Shown here: positions 6,396 to 13,867 of the stretch, in pieces
Position numbering within the stretch: the stretch's first letter is position 1
Layout of the letters: every line of letters starts with the position of its first letter
From: CAZILN01 sp964540005
GTDB lineage: Bacteria; Bacteroidota; Bacteroidia; Bacteroidales; SM23-62
DNA: 13,867 bases
Direction of reading: 5' to 3'
Assembly (NCBI GenBank): GCA_964540005.1
Contig: CAZILN010000102.1
Location: forward strand, 1 to 13,867
Translations under genes and position numbers: made by a program
The notes under the pieces: generated by a model
Database searches by the model: none
What the model was told of the DNA's origin: nothing
The model's input: the letters and a program-made list of their open reading frames with translations, nothing else

Positions 6396-7169
6396 ATGGC
6401 AGAATTGACTGAGCAGGAACTCAGAAGATACCAGCCACAGATCGCCCTTCCCGGAATAGGGCAATCAGGCCAGGAAAAACTTAAGGGAAGCAAGGTATTA
6501 ATTATAGGTGCCGGCGGCATAGGAACTCCAGTCATGCAATATCTGACAGCGGCCGGAATAGGCCGTCTGGGTATTGTTGATGATGGCATAGTTGATATTT
6601 CGAACCTGCAACGGCAGGTACTGTATGGTCTCAAAGATGTAGGTAAATTAAAAACTGTCGTGGCCAGGACCAGGCTCATGAAACAAAATCATATGGTTGA
6701 TTTTGAAATCTATAACATGCGCCTTACTGAGAAAAACATTATTAATATCCTTCAGCAATATGATCTGATTATAGACGGCACCAATAATTATAAAACAAGG
6801 TACATCATTGATGATGCATGTATTGCATGTGATAAGAGCTGGATTTACGGAGGAATATACCGGTATGAAGGCCAGGTTTCTGTGTTTAACTATAAAAGCG
6901 GACCTACCCTGAGATGCCTGTTCCCTGACCCTCCGGATGATGACCAACTATTCCCCCCGGAACTGGCAGGGATACTGGGGGTATTGCCGGGTATAATAGG
7001 TTGTTATCAGACTGCTGAAGCCATTAAAATAATCACAGGATCCGACAGTATACTTTCCGGAAAGCTTTTAATGATCAATGTATTTGAGAACACTCAGAAA
7101 ATATACCGTTTTACAGGTGACGGGCAAAGCCATAAGGAGCGATTATTTACTGATTTATTAACTTTGTGA
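6396..7169 (+). CDS. ThiF/MoeB/HesA-fold protein, catalytically degenerate
   Basis: This is a 257-residue protein with the E1-like Rossmann fold that normally adenylates the C-terminus of a ubiquitin-like sulfur carrier (ThiS, MoaD). The nucleotide-binding features are present: GAGGIG (38-43), Asp62, Asn70, Arg73 (NLQRQ) and Lys86, aligning without gaps to E. coli MoeB as I recall it. Several reactive positions differ. The RYxRQ arginine is Pro14. The Asp of the DxTDN motif is Asn130 (DGTNN). The CxxC zinc pair keeps only Cys174 (TLRC). The usual cysteine-containing NCAEAG segment before GVLGVLPG is replaced by FPPELAGI. The C-terminal zinc cysteines and any rhodanese domain are absent. It heads a five-gene operon with pepE 15 bases downstream. 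It could still bind nucleotide or a ubiquitin-like partner, but ordinary thiamine or molybdopterin activation looks doubtful. The fold is certain, the role is not. Confidence 0.82.
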   Translation: MAELTEQELRRYQPQIALPGIGQSGQEKLKGSKVLIIGAGGIGTPVMQYLTAAGIGRLGIVDDGIVDISNLQRQVLYGLKDVGKLKTVVARTRLMKQNHMVDFEIYNMRLTEKNIINILQQYDLIIDGTNNYKTRYIIDDACIACDKSWIYGGIYRYEGQVSVFNYKSGPTLRCLFPDPPDDDQLFPPELAGILGVLPGIIGCYQTAEAIKIITGSDSILSGKLLMINVFENTQKIYRFTGDGQSHKERLFTDLLTL

Positions 7170-7184
7170 TAATAGAAGCACAAC

Positions 7185-7907
7185 ATGAGACTTTTATTAA
7201 TCAGTAATTCCACCAATGCCGGAGAACAGTACCTTGATCATCCGAAACAACAGATACGGGAGTTTCTTGGTAGTGACAGTATCAGCTGTTTATTCATTCC
7301 CTATGCCGGTGTTACCATCAGCTTTGATGAATATGCAGATCGTGTAAGAAGCAGGTTTAATGAGATCGGCCATGATATAGAATCAATACATGAAAGCAAT
7401 GATCCTGCAACTGCTGTCAGGAAAGCCGAAGTCATAGTGGTAGGCGGAGGCAATACCTTCCAGCTGATTAAGCTCATGCAGGAATATGGTTTAATGCAGC
7501 CAATCAGAGAAAGAGTTTTATCAGGGATTCCATATATCGGATGGAGTGCCGGTTCAAATATGTGCTGTCCGACTATCAGGACAACTAATGACATGCCGAT
7601 TGTGGAGCCTGAGAATCTCAATGCACTGGGATTGATACCCTTTCAGATTAATCCGCACTATACTGATGCTAATCCGGAAGGACATGCCGGGGAAACCCGG
7701 GAAATGAGGATAGAGGAATTCCTTGTTGTGAATCCGGAAATTTATGTGACCGGACTAAGGGAAGGGACCATGTTTCTCGTTGAAGATCAAAACATTGAAC
7801 TTATAGGATCGCGCAGCCTCAGGATATTTAAATATGGTATGGATGCCTTCGAAAGAAAACCGGGAGATGATTTTTCCTTTTTAATGGGAAATGAGAAAAC
7901 TTCGTAA
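7185..7907 (+). CDS. pepE: Dipeptidase E (alpha-aspartyl dipeptidase, family S51)
   Basis: This 240-residue cytoplasmic peptidase would hydrolyse dipeptides with N-terminal aspartate (Asp-X). The characterised Salmonella enzyme has a Ser120-Asp135-His157 triad. Here Ser121 lies in the nucleophile elbow GWSAGSN, Asp136 in TTNDMPI and His158 in NPHYTD, shifted by exactly one residue. The N-terminus (MRLLLISNST) and the VVGGGNTFQL segment (85-94) are also typical, and length is close to the 229-residue family norm. It follows the ThiF-fold gene by 15 bases and its 3' end overlaps the start of the AsmA-like gene by 17 bases, so translation of the two may be coupled. The product is expected to be an active peptide-salvage enzyme. 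A link to its operon neighbours is not evident. Confidence 0.93.
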   Translation: MRLLLISNSTNAGEQYLDHPKQQIREFLGSDSISCLFIPYAGVTISFDEYADRVRSRFNEIGHDIESIHESNDPATAVRKAEVIVVGGGNTFQLIKLMQEYGLMQPIRERVLSGIPYIGWSAGSNMCCPTIRTTNDMPIVEPENLNALGLIPFQINPHYTDANPEGHAGETREMRIEEFLVVNPEIYVTGLREGTMFLVEDQNIELIGSRSLRIFKYGMDAFERKPGDDFSFLMGNEKTS

Positions 7908-10536
7908 TATCTTACTTACCCTTTTGTCTGTTTTTTTTATTGTTGTGCTGGCAGGAATTCTTCTGGCCAGGATATTTGAACAGCAAGTTACCTCCTATAT
8001 CATCAAGGAAGTTAATAAGAACCTGACGACTGAAATTAGTATATCTGAAGTCAACCTTTCTTTATTGAAAAAATTTCCGGATGCTTCCGTCATCTTTAAT
8101 GAGGTGCTTATTAAATCTGCAAATCCGGAAGCTGATCCTTTTATGCCGGACACCTTATTGTTTGCTGAACAGGTATTTTTAAATTTCAATATTATTGATC
8201 TTATAAGGAGTGATTATTCCCTTAATGATTTACAGTTTAGTAATGGAGTGATTAATATATTCATCAGCAGGAACGGTAAGGAGAATTATCAGTTCTGGTC
8301 GGGGAATAACACCGTATCAGATGAAAGTTTAAAGATCGAACTTGAGCTGGTGCGGTTTTCAGATGTAAGGTTCTTTATGGAAAACCAGGCTACACAGACC
8401 ATTCTTGATATATACTCCAGGAAATCAAGCATGACCGGTAGCTTTACAGCTGAGAATTTTAAACTAAAAGCTCAGATACAGGGACAGATTAATTCGTATT
8501 CCCGCGATGGCCTGAGGTATATAGATAATAAAGCCCTGAGGGTCGATGTATCGGTTATCAGGCAGCAGCAGAATTTTGCAGTTACAACTGAAAAGCTTCA
8601 AATTGGAAGTATAAACCTGCATACCGAGGGAGAACTCAATACTCAGCATGAATCTTCTGTCGATTTGAAAATAACTGGTTCTCAGATAGCCATCCCATCT
8701 TTTATGGATTACTTTCCTATGCTGAAAAAGAAAATTCCCTCAGGGATGGAGTATGACGGGGAATTTGATATGATGCTGAGTGTGACCGGTGTGGTAAGCA
8801 AGACAAGTATGCCCCATCTTGAGGCTGTTTACAGTATAGACAAAGCCAGTATTGATTATATGGAGAAAGGGATAAGGATCAGCGGTATTAATGTTTCCGG
8901 TATTTATTCAAACGGAGACCGGAACAGGAGTGAATCATCGGTAATTTATATGGATCAGATATCGGCAATATTAAATAACAGCAGGATTTCGGGTAAATTC
9001 AGGATGTTGGATTTCAGGATGCCCGGGATCGAATGTTATATAAACGGGAAGATAAAACTCGAAAATATTCAGGATCTGTTACCAGGCAATGCCAACAGAT
9101 TCTTGGGATATGCTGATACCGAACTTTTTATTTCGGGCCGGAACCTGAGTGATTTCAAATTTACCAGGGATGATTTTAGCAGACTGAGATATAAAGGAAC
9201 GGTGATTGTCCGGAACCTTAATTTGATAAGAGAGGAAAATACAGAGGTGCTGAAAGATATCAATGCGAATATTATTATTGATAAACATCTAATTGTTAAT
9301 GATTTGAATGGATATATGTTTAATAACAATTTACATCTGTCGGGAAGAATTGACAACTGGTATGAATACTTTATCGATGGAAGCGGAACACTCTGGACAG
9401 ATCTGAATGTCTACTCAGATAAGTTCATTCTTGATTCAGCATTGGTCCTTATGAGTTCAGATACTGGCAGGGTAGAAAGAAAGGATGAGGATATGGAGGA
9501 AGTACAAACTGCAAAACTCCATATTAAACTTAATTTCTGGTTTGATGAATTCCGCTTCCAGTCAGTGGCTGCCGGGGATGTAAGAGGCGAGTTGATTTAT
9601 GAGCCCGGACTACTGAAAGTAAACCACGTGGCCGGAAATACAATGATGGGATCTGCCAGTTCCCAGGCTACTATTGAATTTTACGATGATAAAGCATTCA
9701 GTGTGCTAAGCAGCTCGAGGATTAACGGGATAGACATCAAGGAAGTATTTACTTCCTTCAATAATTTCTCTCAGGAGTTCATCCAGGACAAGCACCTGGA
9801 AGGGAAGGTGTCAGGAAGCGTTGATTTTTATGGTGAATTCAATTCATTTATGAAGTTGGATATGAAGACCTTTCTGGTTGACGCTGAACTAAATATAAAA
9901 GAAGGTGAGCTTATCGGCTTCGAGCCTATGGAGCAATTATCAAGGTTTATAGATGTGGAGGAACTCCAGCATATACACTTTTCCGAGCTGAAGAATGAAA
10001 TATTTATACGGAATGGTGAAGTGGTTATACCACAGATGGATATCTATTCATCTGCTATGAATTTATCCGGATCAGGCATTCATTCTTTCGATAACTACTA
10101 CAATTATAAAATCAGATTATCTTTGTCAGAAGTTTTGGCAAAAAAAATGAGGCGTAAACGGAATACTGAAAACGAATTTGGGATCGTAGAGGAAACCAGG
10201 CAGGGGAGATTGAATGTTTACCTGTCCATAGACGGGACACCCGAAGGGACAGAAATAAGTTATAACAGGAAAGCGGCTGTCACGGACCTGCGGCAAAAAA
10301 TGGATGAGGAAAAAACATCTATGAAAGAGATCATCAGGGATGAGTATGGACTGTTTATTAAGGATAGTCTTATACGCAGAGACACATCAGTAACTGAGAG
10401 GCCGGATTTCATCATAGAATGGGATGCAGATTCAACATTACAGCATACAAAGGACTCATTGAATAACTGGAAGAATGAAAAATTCATCATAGAATTTGAG
10501 GAAGACACAATTGATTCTGACTTATTATTCAATTAA
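7891..10536 (+). CDS. AsmA-like membrane-anchored protein
   Basis: This is an 881-residue protein with one N-terminal membrane helix (about 6-27) followed by a long strand-rich region exposed to the periplasm. The opening pattern (helix, then an amphipathic VTSYIIKEVNKNL, then ISISEVNLSLLKKFPDASVIFNEVLIKS at about 50-77) is the AsmA N-terminal layout. The repeated short strands and the C-terminal block with GRLNVYLSIDGTPEG (about 769-783) fit the AsmA C-terminal-like domain. The AsmA superfamily (AsmA, TamB, YhdP) forms long lipid-conducting grooves between inner and outer membrane. By analogy this protein may help phospholipid or glycolipid traffic or outer-membrane protein assembly. It starts at an ATG inside the pepE coding region and has no obvious Shine-Dalgarno. 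A polar acidic tail of about 80 residues (KMDEEK onward) follows the last recognisable domain. Confidence 0.82.
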   Translation: MRKLRNILLTLLSVFFIVVLAGILLARIFEQQVTSYIIKEVNKNLTTEISISEVNLSLLKKFPDASVIFNEVLIKSANPEADPFMPDTLLFAEQVFLNFNIIDLIRSDYSLNDLQFSNGVINIFISRNGKENYQFWSGNNTVSDESLKIELELVRFSDVRFFMENQATQTILDIYSRKSSMTGSFTAENFKLKAQIQGQINSYSRDGLRYIDNKALRVDVSVIRQQQNFAVTTEKLQIGSINLHTEGELNTQHESSVDLKITGSQIAIPSFMDYFPMLKKKIPSGMEYDGEFDMMLSVTGVVSKTSMPHLEAVYSIDKASIDYMEKGIRISGINVSGIYSNGDRNRSESSVIYMDQISAILNNSRISGKFRMLDFRMPGIECYINGKIKLENIQDLLPGNANRFLGYADTELFISGRNLSDFKFTRDDFSRLRYKGTVIVRNLNLIREENTEVLKDINANIIIDKHLIVNDLNGYMFNNNLHLSGRIDNWYEYFIDGSGTLWTDLNVYSDKFILDSALVLMSSDTGRVERKDEDMEEVQTAKLHIKLNFWFDEFRFQSVAAGDVRGELIYEPGLLKVNHVAGNTMMGSASSQATIEFYDDKAFSVLSSSRINGIDIKEVFTSFNNFSQEFIQDKHLEGKVSGSVDFYGEFNSFMKLDMKTFLVDAELNIKEGELIGFEPMEQLSRFIDVEELQHIHFSELKNEIFIRNGEVVIPQMDIYSSAMNLSGSGIHSFDNYYNYKIRLSLSEVLAKKMRRKRNTENEFGIVEETRQGRLNVYLSIDGTPEGTEISYNRKAAVTDLRQKMDEEKTSMKEIIRDEYGLFIKDSLIRRDTSVTERPDFIIEWDADSTLQHTKDSLNNWKNEKFIIEFEEDTIDSDLLFN

Positions 10537-10555
10537 CTAACTAAAACAATTATTC

Positions 10556-11704
10556 GTGAATATCTATTACAGGAAACAAAAGTGGAAACTACTGTTGTTT
10601 GCGTTTCTGGTTTTGATTGGAGCCGGTTCACTATATTATACCAATCAACTGGTCAGGGTACTGTCAAGTGAGGAACAAAAAAAAGTCCGTTTGTGGGCTG
10701 AGGCCACTCAACAACTGGCGGATATTACACTAAACAATCAGGACCTGGGATTTCTTCTCAATGTTATCCAGAACAATACGACCATACCTGTCATGCTGGT
10801 TGATGCAGAAGACAGGATGCAGTTAGCCAGGAACCTGGATTCTCTGAGGATAGATAATGAAGAATACCTGCAGAAACAGTTAAAGAAAATGAAGCGGGAG
10901 AATGAAGCCATTGTGATGGATCTCGGTAATGGCGAAAAGAACTATATATACTACAGAAATTCCATTCTGCTTACCAAACTTACCTATTACCCGTATATCC
11001 AGCTGGCAATAGTCCTGTTGTTCATCCTGGTATCCTATTTTGCATTCAGCGAGGCAAGAAAGGCTGAACAGAACCTGGTCTGGGTGGGTCTTTCAAAGGA
11101 AACAGCTCATCAGCTCGGTACGCCAACCTCTTCGCTTTTGGCCTGGGTTGAACTGATGAAGGAGAAATCAAATGATAAGCAATTGATAAGGGAGCTGGAA
11201 AAAGACGTCAGCAGGCTGGAAAAAATTACTGAAAGGTTTTCAAAGATCGGCTCCAAACCCATTCTGAGAAAAGAAAACATCATTGAGATTTTAAACGAAT
11301 CTATAGAATATTTGAAAACCAGGTCCTCTGAAAATATCAATTTCAACATAAATTATCCTTATGACGATATTAAAGTTCCTGTAAATACTGCATTGTTCGA
11401 ATGGGTAGTCGAAAATGTCTGTAAAAATGCCATTGATGCAATGGACGGTAATGGTTTGGTGGAGGTCAACATTAAGGATAATACACAGATAATCTATATT
11501 GATATCAAGGATGCAGGTAAGGGGATATCAAAAAGCAAGTTCAAGACTATATTCAAACCCGGGTTTACTACCAAACAACGTGGCTGGGGACTGGGATTAT
11601 CAGTTGCAAAAAGAATAATTGAAGATTATCATGACGGAAAAATATTCGTTCACCAGTCTGAACCTATGAAAGGGGCCACCATCCGTATTGTCCTGAAGAA
11701 ATAA
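10556..11704 (+). CDS. Orphan sensor histidine kinase, HQLGTP type
   Basis: This is a 382-residue inner-membrane kinase. Helix 1 (about 12-28) and helix 2 (about 148-165) bracket a periplasmic sensing segment of about 115 residues (30-145) with no recognised PAS or CACHE signature and a charged helix at 102-118. The phosphoacceptor is His185 in the H-box KETAHQLGTPTSSLLAW. Most kinases have HEIRNPL here; HQLGTP is a variant I know from Bacteroidota. The ATP-binding domain is complete: N-box with Asn291 (ENVCKNAIDAM), G1 DAGKGI (319-324), F-box FTTK and G2 GWGLGL (343-348). There is no HAMP or receiver domain, and no response regulator gene is nearby. The GTG at 10556 is the only start that retains helix 1, since the upstream frame meets a stop at 10538. 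It follows the AsmA-like gene by 19 bases and precedes the U32 gene by 2. Confidence 0.9.
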   Translation: MNIYYRKQKWKLLLFAFLVLIGAGSLYYTNQLVRVLSSEEQKKVRLWAEATQQLADITLNNQDLGFLLNVIQNNTTIPVMLVDAEDRMQLARNLDSLRIDNEEYLQKQLKKMKRENEAIVMDLGNGEKNYIYYRNSILLTKLTYYPYIQLAIVLLFILVSYFAFSEARKAEQNLVWVGLSKETAHQLGTPTSSLLAWVELMKEKSNDKQLIRELEKDVSRLEKITERFSKIGSKPILRKENIIEILNESIEYLKTRSSENINFNINYPYDDIKVPVNTALFEWVVENVCKNAIDAMDGNGLVEVNIKDNTQIIYIDIKDAGKGISKSKFKTIFKPGFTTKQRGWGLGLSVAKRIIEDYHDGKIFVHQSEPMKGATIRIVLKK

Positions 11705-11706
11705 AC

Positions 11707-12954
11707 ATGAAAGATGCTGAAAGAAACAGTATTGAAATAATGGCCCCGGCCGGTTCCTTTGAATCACTTACCGCTGCTGTACAGGCCGGGGCTGATTCGG
11801 TTTATTTCGGCATAGACCAATTGAATATGCGTTCCAGGTCTTCCTATAATTTTTCAGGAGGGGATATGGAAAAGATTACCGGTATTGCTCAGGGAAACGG
11901 TATAAAGACTTACCTGACCCTTAACACAGTAATTTACAATGATGAACTGGACAGGGTCCGGCAAATTGTCAAGCTTGCAGGGCAGACAGGTATTTCAGCC
12001 CTTATCGTATCCGATCAGGCGGCAATTTCTATCGCAAGAGAGGAAGGAATGGAGGTTCACCTGTCCACACAACTGAATATCAGTAATATTGATGCACTCA
12101 GGTTTTATGCTTCCTTTGCCGATGTTGCCGTTCTTTCGAGAGAATTAACACTGGATCAGGTCAGGGAAATAAATGAAGGGATTATAAAGGATGATATCAA
12201 GGGGCCTTCGGGTGAACGGATAAGGATTGAACTGTTCGTTCATGGAGCCCTGTGCATGGCAATATCAGGGAAATGTTACATGAGCCTTCATCAGTATAAT
12301 CATTCTGCCAACAGGGGAGCCTGCCTGCAGGCATGCCGGAGGTCATACCTGGTAAGGGAAAAGGAAACAGGAAAGGAACTGGAAATTGACAATGAATTCA
12401 TTATGTCACCGAAGGACTTGTCTACCATTGCTTTTGTCGACAAGATAATTGAAGCCGGAGTAAGTATCCTGAAAATTGAAGGAAGGGCCCGATCCGCTGA
12501 ATACGTTTATACGGTAACCAGGTGTTATAAAGAGGCGGTTGATGCCATTTTCAATGGTACCTATACAAGTGATGCTGTTGCTCAATGGAACTCAGACCTG
12601 GCAGCTGTATTTAACAGGGGGTTCTGGGATGGATATTATATGGGGCAGGAGCTTGGCGAATGGAGCTCGACCTATGGTTCCCGGTCGGCAAAAAAAAAGA
12701 TATATATAGGTAAGGGAATGAATTATTTCAGTAAGATAAAAGTAGCCGAATTCTTACTCGAGACTGGCACATTGAAACAGGATGATGAAATCCTTATCAC
12801 CGGGCCGACAACAGGGGTCATTATGACCACAGCAAGAGAGATCAGGGTTGATGACAGGAAAACAACAATGGCTGAAAAGGGGAACACTATTTCAATACCT
12901 GTCGATCAGACGGTCAGGAGATCAGATAAGTTGTACAAACTGGTAGACAGATAG
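11707..12954 (+). CDS. Peptidase U32 family protein, probable TrhP-type tRNA hydroxylase
   Basis: This is a 415-residue protein with the U32 TIM-barrel opening IMAPAGSFESLTAAVQAGADSVYFG (split at 11-35). The family signature ExFxxG[SA]xCx4GxCxxS is met in full at residues 175-193 (ELFVHGALCMAISGKCYMS). Four conserved cysteines (183, 190, 206, 210) fit the [4Fe-4S] cluster site of this family. Despite the old peptidase name, E. coli members act in RNA hydroxylation: TrhP/YegQ makes 5-hydroxyuridine at the tRNA wobble position with prephenate as oxygen source, and RlhA modifies 23S rRNA. Length and the C-terminal beta domain (about 335-413) favour the TrhP type. It starts 2 bases after the kinase stop codon, so the two are surely co-transcribed. 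It is the last gene of the rightward operon. The exact RNA substrate is an inference from family resemblance. Confidence 0.88.
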   Translation: MKDAERNSIEIMAPAGSFESLTAAVQAGADSVYFGIDQLNMRSRSSYNFSGGDMEKITGIAQGNGIKTYLTLNTVIYNDELDRVRQIVKLAGQTGISALIVSDQAAISIAREEGMEVHLSTQLNISNIDALRFYASFADVAVLSRELTLDQVREINEGIIKDDIKGPSGERIRIELFVHGALCMAISGKCYMSLHQYNHSANRGACLQACRRSYLVREKETGKELEIDNEFIMSPKDLSTIAFVDKIIEAGVSILKIEGRARSAEYVYTVTRCYKEAVDAIFNGTYTSDAVAQWNSDLAAVFNRGFWDGYYMGQELGEWSSTYGSRSAKKKIYIGKGMNYFSKIKVAEFLLETGTLKQDDEILITGPTTGVIMTTAREIRVDDRKTTMAEKGNTISIPVDQTVRRSDKLYKLVDR

Positions 12955-12979
12955 TGTGACTTTCAGCAAAGAAAGCCTG

Positions 12980-13684
12980 TCAGTACTTCTTTAATTCCTC
13001 GGCAAACATGTTACTAATGGTCTTTAATTCATCGAGGGACAGGTCCTTGGTGAAGATCCGCACCACATCACAGATTTCCTTGAGGTAAATAGCTCCAAGG
13101 GCTGCATCAAAATGAAGGTTGTCAAGATTGTGTTTAATTGATGTTGTGATTTCGAGGAATATCTGCCAGTTAAGGTGGTGTGAAATCCGGAAATAATGCA
13201 TATGCGGATCTTCAAGGTCTTTGAAGATTCCAGGTTCGAGTTCCTCCAGTTCAAAATGTTTATTGATCTCAATGATACCCTCCCCTTTGATCTCTCTTTT
13301 TTTCATAAATTTTACTCCTTCATGGAGGTAGCTTTTCTGCAGTTCAGGCAGGTCACTGTAATTTTTCAGGTTCCTTACCCTGATGCAATTGAAAACATCA
13401 TTGTTTATGCATACAGAGGCAGCCGTACTATCAAAATCATGCTTGAAATACTTCCTGATATTCTGTGTCATGCGCATGATCCTGACAACAGATAATTTCT
13501 TTTTTAAAATAATATATACCGTGTGGGGATTATAGCCAGTAGGAAGGCCGGCGCCATGATAACCCGGGAAAGGCTCTATCTCATCAAGAACCAGTGTATT
13601 TTCAAGGATATTACTGCTGAGGGTCTCCAGTTTTTCTACCTTTGCGATGGACCCCATTGTCTCTATTATTCTGTTCAGTGACAT
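12980..13684 (-). CDS. Conserved-looking hypothetical cytoplasmic protein
   Basis: This is a 234-residue protein I do not recognise. It has no signal peptide, membrane helix or cysteine cluster. The N-terminal half is mixed strand and helix, with a distinctive glycine/proline stretch FPGYHGAGLPTGY (39-51) and a strand TVYIILKKKLSV. The C-terminal half (about 110-234) is helical and charged, with KREIKGEGIIEIN, an HMHYFRISHHLNWQIF segment rich in histidine and aromatics, and a final helix DELKTISNMFAEELKKY. Codon use and composition look like those of the neighbours, so it is not an obvious recent import. It converges with the U32 gene, leaving a 25-base gap with only a weak CTTTC/GAAAG hairpin (12960-12975). 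A gene cut by the right edge ends 69 bases upstream on the same strand. Real coding is likely given its length and natural start; the function is unknown. Confidence 0.75.
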   Translation of the reverse strand: MSLNRIIETMGSIAKVEKLETLSSNILENTLVLDEIEPFPGYHGAGLPTGYNPHTVYIILKKKLSVVRIMRMTQNIRKYFKHDFDSTAASVCINNDVFNCIRVRNLKNYSDLPELQKSYLHEGVKFMKKREIKGEGIIEINKHFELEELEPGIFKDLEDPHMHYFRISHHLNWQIFLEITTSIKHNLDNLHFDAALGAIYLKEICDVVRIFTKDLSLDELKTISNMFAEELKKY

Positions 13685-13707
13685 GCTGTGAGCGTATTAA
13701 TTTCGTA

Positions 13708-13737
13708 CAAAAATAGACGAAAATATAAATATTCAAT
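13708..13737 (-). promoter_or_regulatory. Possible promoter of the hypothetical gene
   Basis: Read on the minus strand, TATTTTTG (13715-13708) fits the TAnnTTTG -7 element of Bacteroidota. An ATTG sits 18 bases upstream (about 13737-13734), a three-of-four match to the -33 TTTG with spacing one short. A start near 13702 would give a leader of about 17 bases before the ATG at 13684. The upstream region is very AT-rich, so chance matches are likely. Confidence 0.4.
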
Positions 13738-13753
13738 AATTAATACACCTGAA

Positions 13754-13867
13754 TTACTCCTGGGGGAATCCTTTTCCAAGAACCCACTCAAGTAACTCGG
13801 AACTGATATCTTCTGCTTCGGAACCAAGGGGATTAAAACGCATTATTTTCTCAGGATCTCTCTGATT
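13754..13867 (-). CDS. C-terminal fragment of an unrecognised protein (5' end missing)
   Basis: Reading the complement from the right edge gives 37 codons in one open frame ending in TAA (13756-13754). The visible residues include EKIMRFNPLGSEAEDISSE and LLEWVLGKGFPQE at the very end. This resembles a protein tail: an acidic helix followed by a short hydrophobic helix and a charged end. The frame has the same Lys/Glu/Leu-rich composition as its neighbours, and it ends 69 bases before the start of the next leftward gene, normal gene spacing. It is too short to name a family. It could share an operon with the hypothetical gene downstream, although a possible promoter lies in the gap. Confidence 0.55.
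   Translation of the reverse strand, partial: NQRDPEKIMRFNPLGSEAEDISSELLEWVLGKGFPQE

Noticed and set aside
7891..7907. A frameshift or fusion between pepE and the AsmA-like gene, suggested by their overlap.
   Set aside because: Both proteins have natural ends: pepE reaches full family length and the AsmA-like protein begins with a proper membrane helix. The overlap is ordinary operon packing.
12955..12979. A bidirectional terminator between the converging U32 and hypothetical genes.
   Set aside because: Only a five-base CTTTC/GAAAG stem is present, with no strong T run on either strand.
13708..13740. A third ECF promoter on the minus strand, because TTTTCGTCTA lies upstream of the hypothetical gene.
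   Set aside because: No GTAAC-like element lies 16-17 bases upstream; that position is plain AT-rich sequence. The -10 resemblance alone is too weak.
1..13867. A defence system, mobile element or CRISPR locus.
   Set aside because: I found no transposase, integrase, nuclease, toxin-antitoxin pair, direct-repeat array or tRNA boundary; the genes look like chromosomal envelope and housekeeping functions.

Overview
The window comes from a member of the Bacteroidota, most likely a Bacteroidales/Marinilabiliales-type marine or anaerobic lineage. Supporting signs are the protein families (LolA-like pfam17131-type protein, OMP_b-brl-type barrel, HQLGTP histidine kinase, Bacteroidota-style ECF sigma/anti-sigma pair), the near absence of Shine-Dalgarno sequences, and a perfect TTTG-N19-TAnnTTTG promoter of the Bacteroidota housekeeping sigma factor. 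I see no tRNA, rRNA, CRISPR array, insertion sequence or phage gene. No stretch longer than about 170 bases lacks a gene.

Left block (1-3533, leftward): a TetR-family regulator, a LolA-like periplasmic protein and two FtsX/LolC-type ABC permeases, the second cut by the window edge. The genes are 18-24 bases apart and read as one operon. It looks like a Lol-like or MacB-like envelope exporter whose ATPase probably lies beyond position 1. The promoter carries a TetR-type palindrome over its start point, which suggests autorepression of the whole cassette. The TetR protein contains a textbook EF-hand calcium loop.

Middle block (3651-6340, rightward): an ECF sigma factor, a membrane anti-sigma factor with a duplicated N-terminal module, and an outer-membrane beta-barrel protein, closed by a strong hairpin. 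Nearly identical GTAAC / CGTCCTA promoter elements lie upstream of the sigma gene and again upstream of the barrel gene. This suggests an autoregulated envelope-stress circuit with the barrel protein as a direct target.

Right block (6396-12954, rightward): five tightly packed genes: a ThiF/MoeB-fold protein lacking several E1 catalytic residues, dipeptidase E (pepE), a large AsmA-like protein, an orphan HQLGTP-type sensor histidine kinase, and a U32-family protein of the TrhP type with its four iron-sulfur cysteines. Beyond it, two leftward genes converge on this operon: an unrecognised 234-residue cytoplasmic protein and the C-terminal tail of another gene cut by the right edge.

The most noteworthy items are the EF-hand in a TetR regulator controlling an envelope exporter, the paired ECF promoters, and the apparently catalytically degenerate E1-like protein. 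None of these has been checked against a database.
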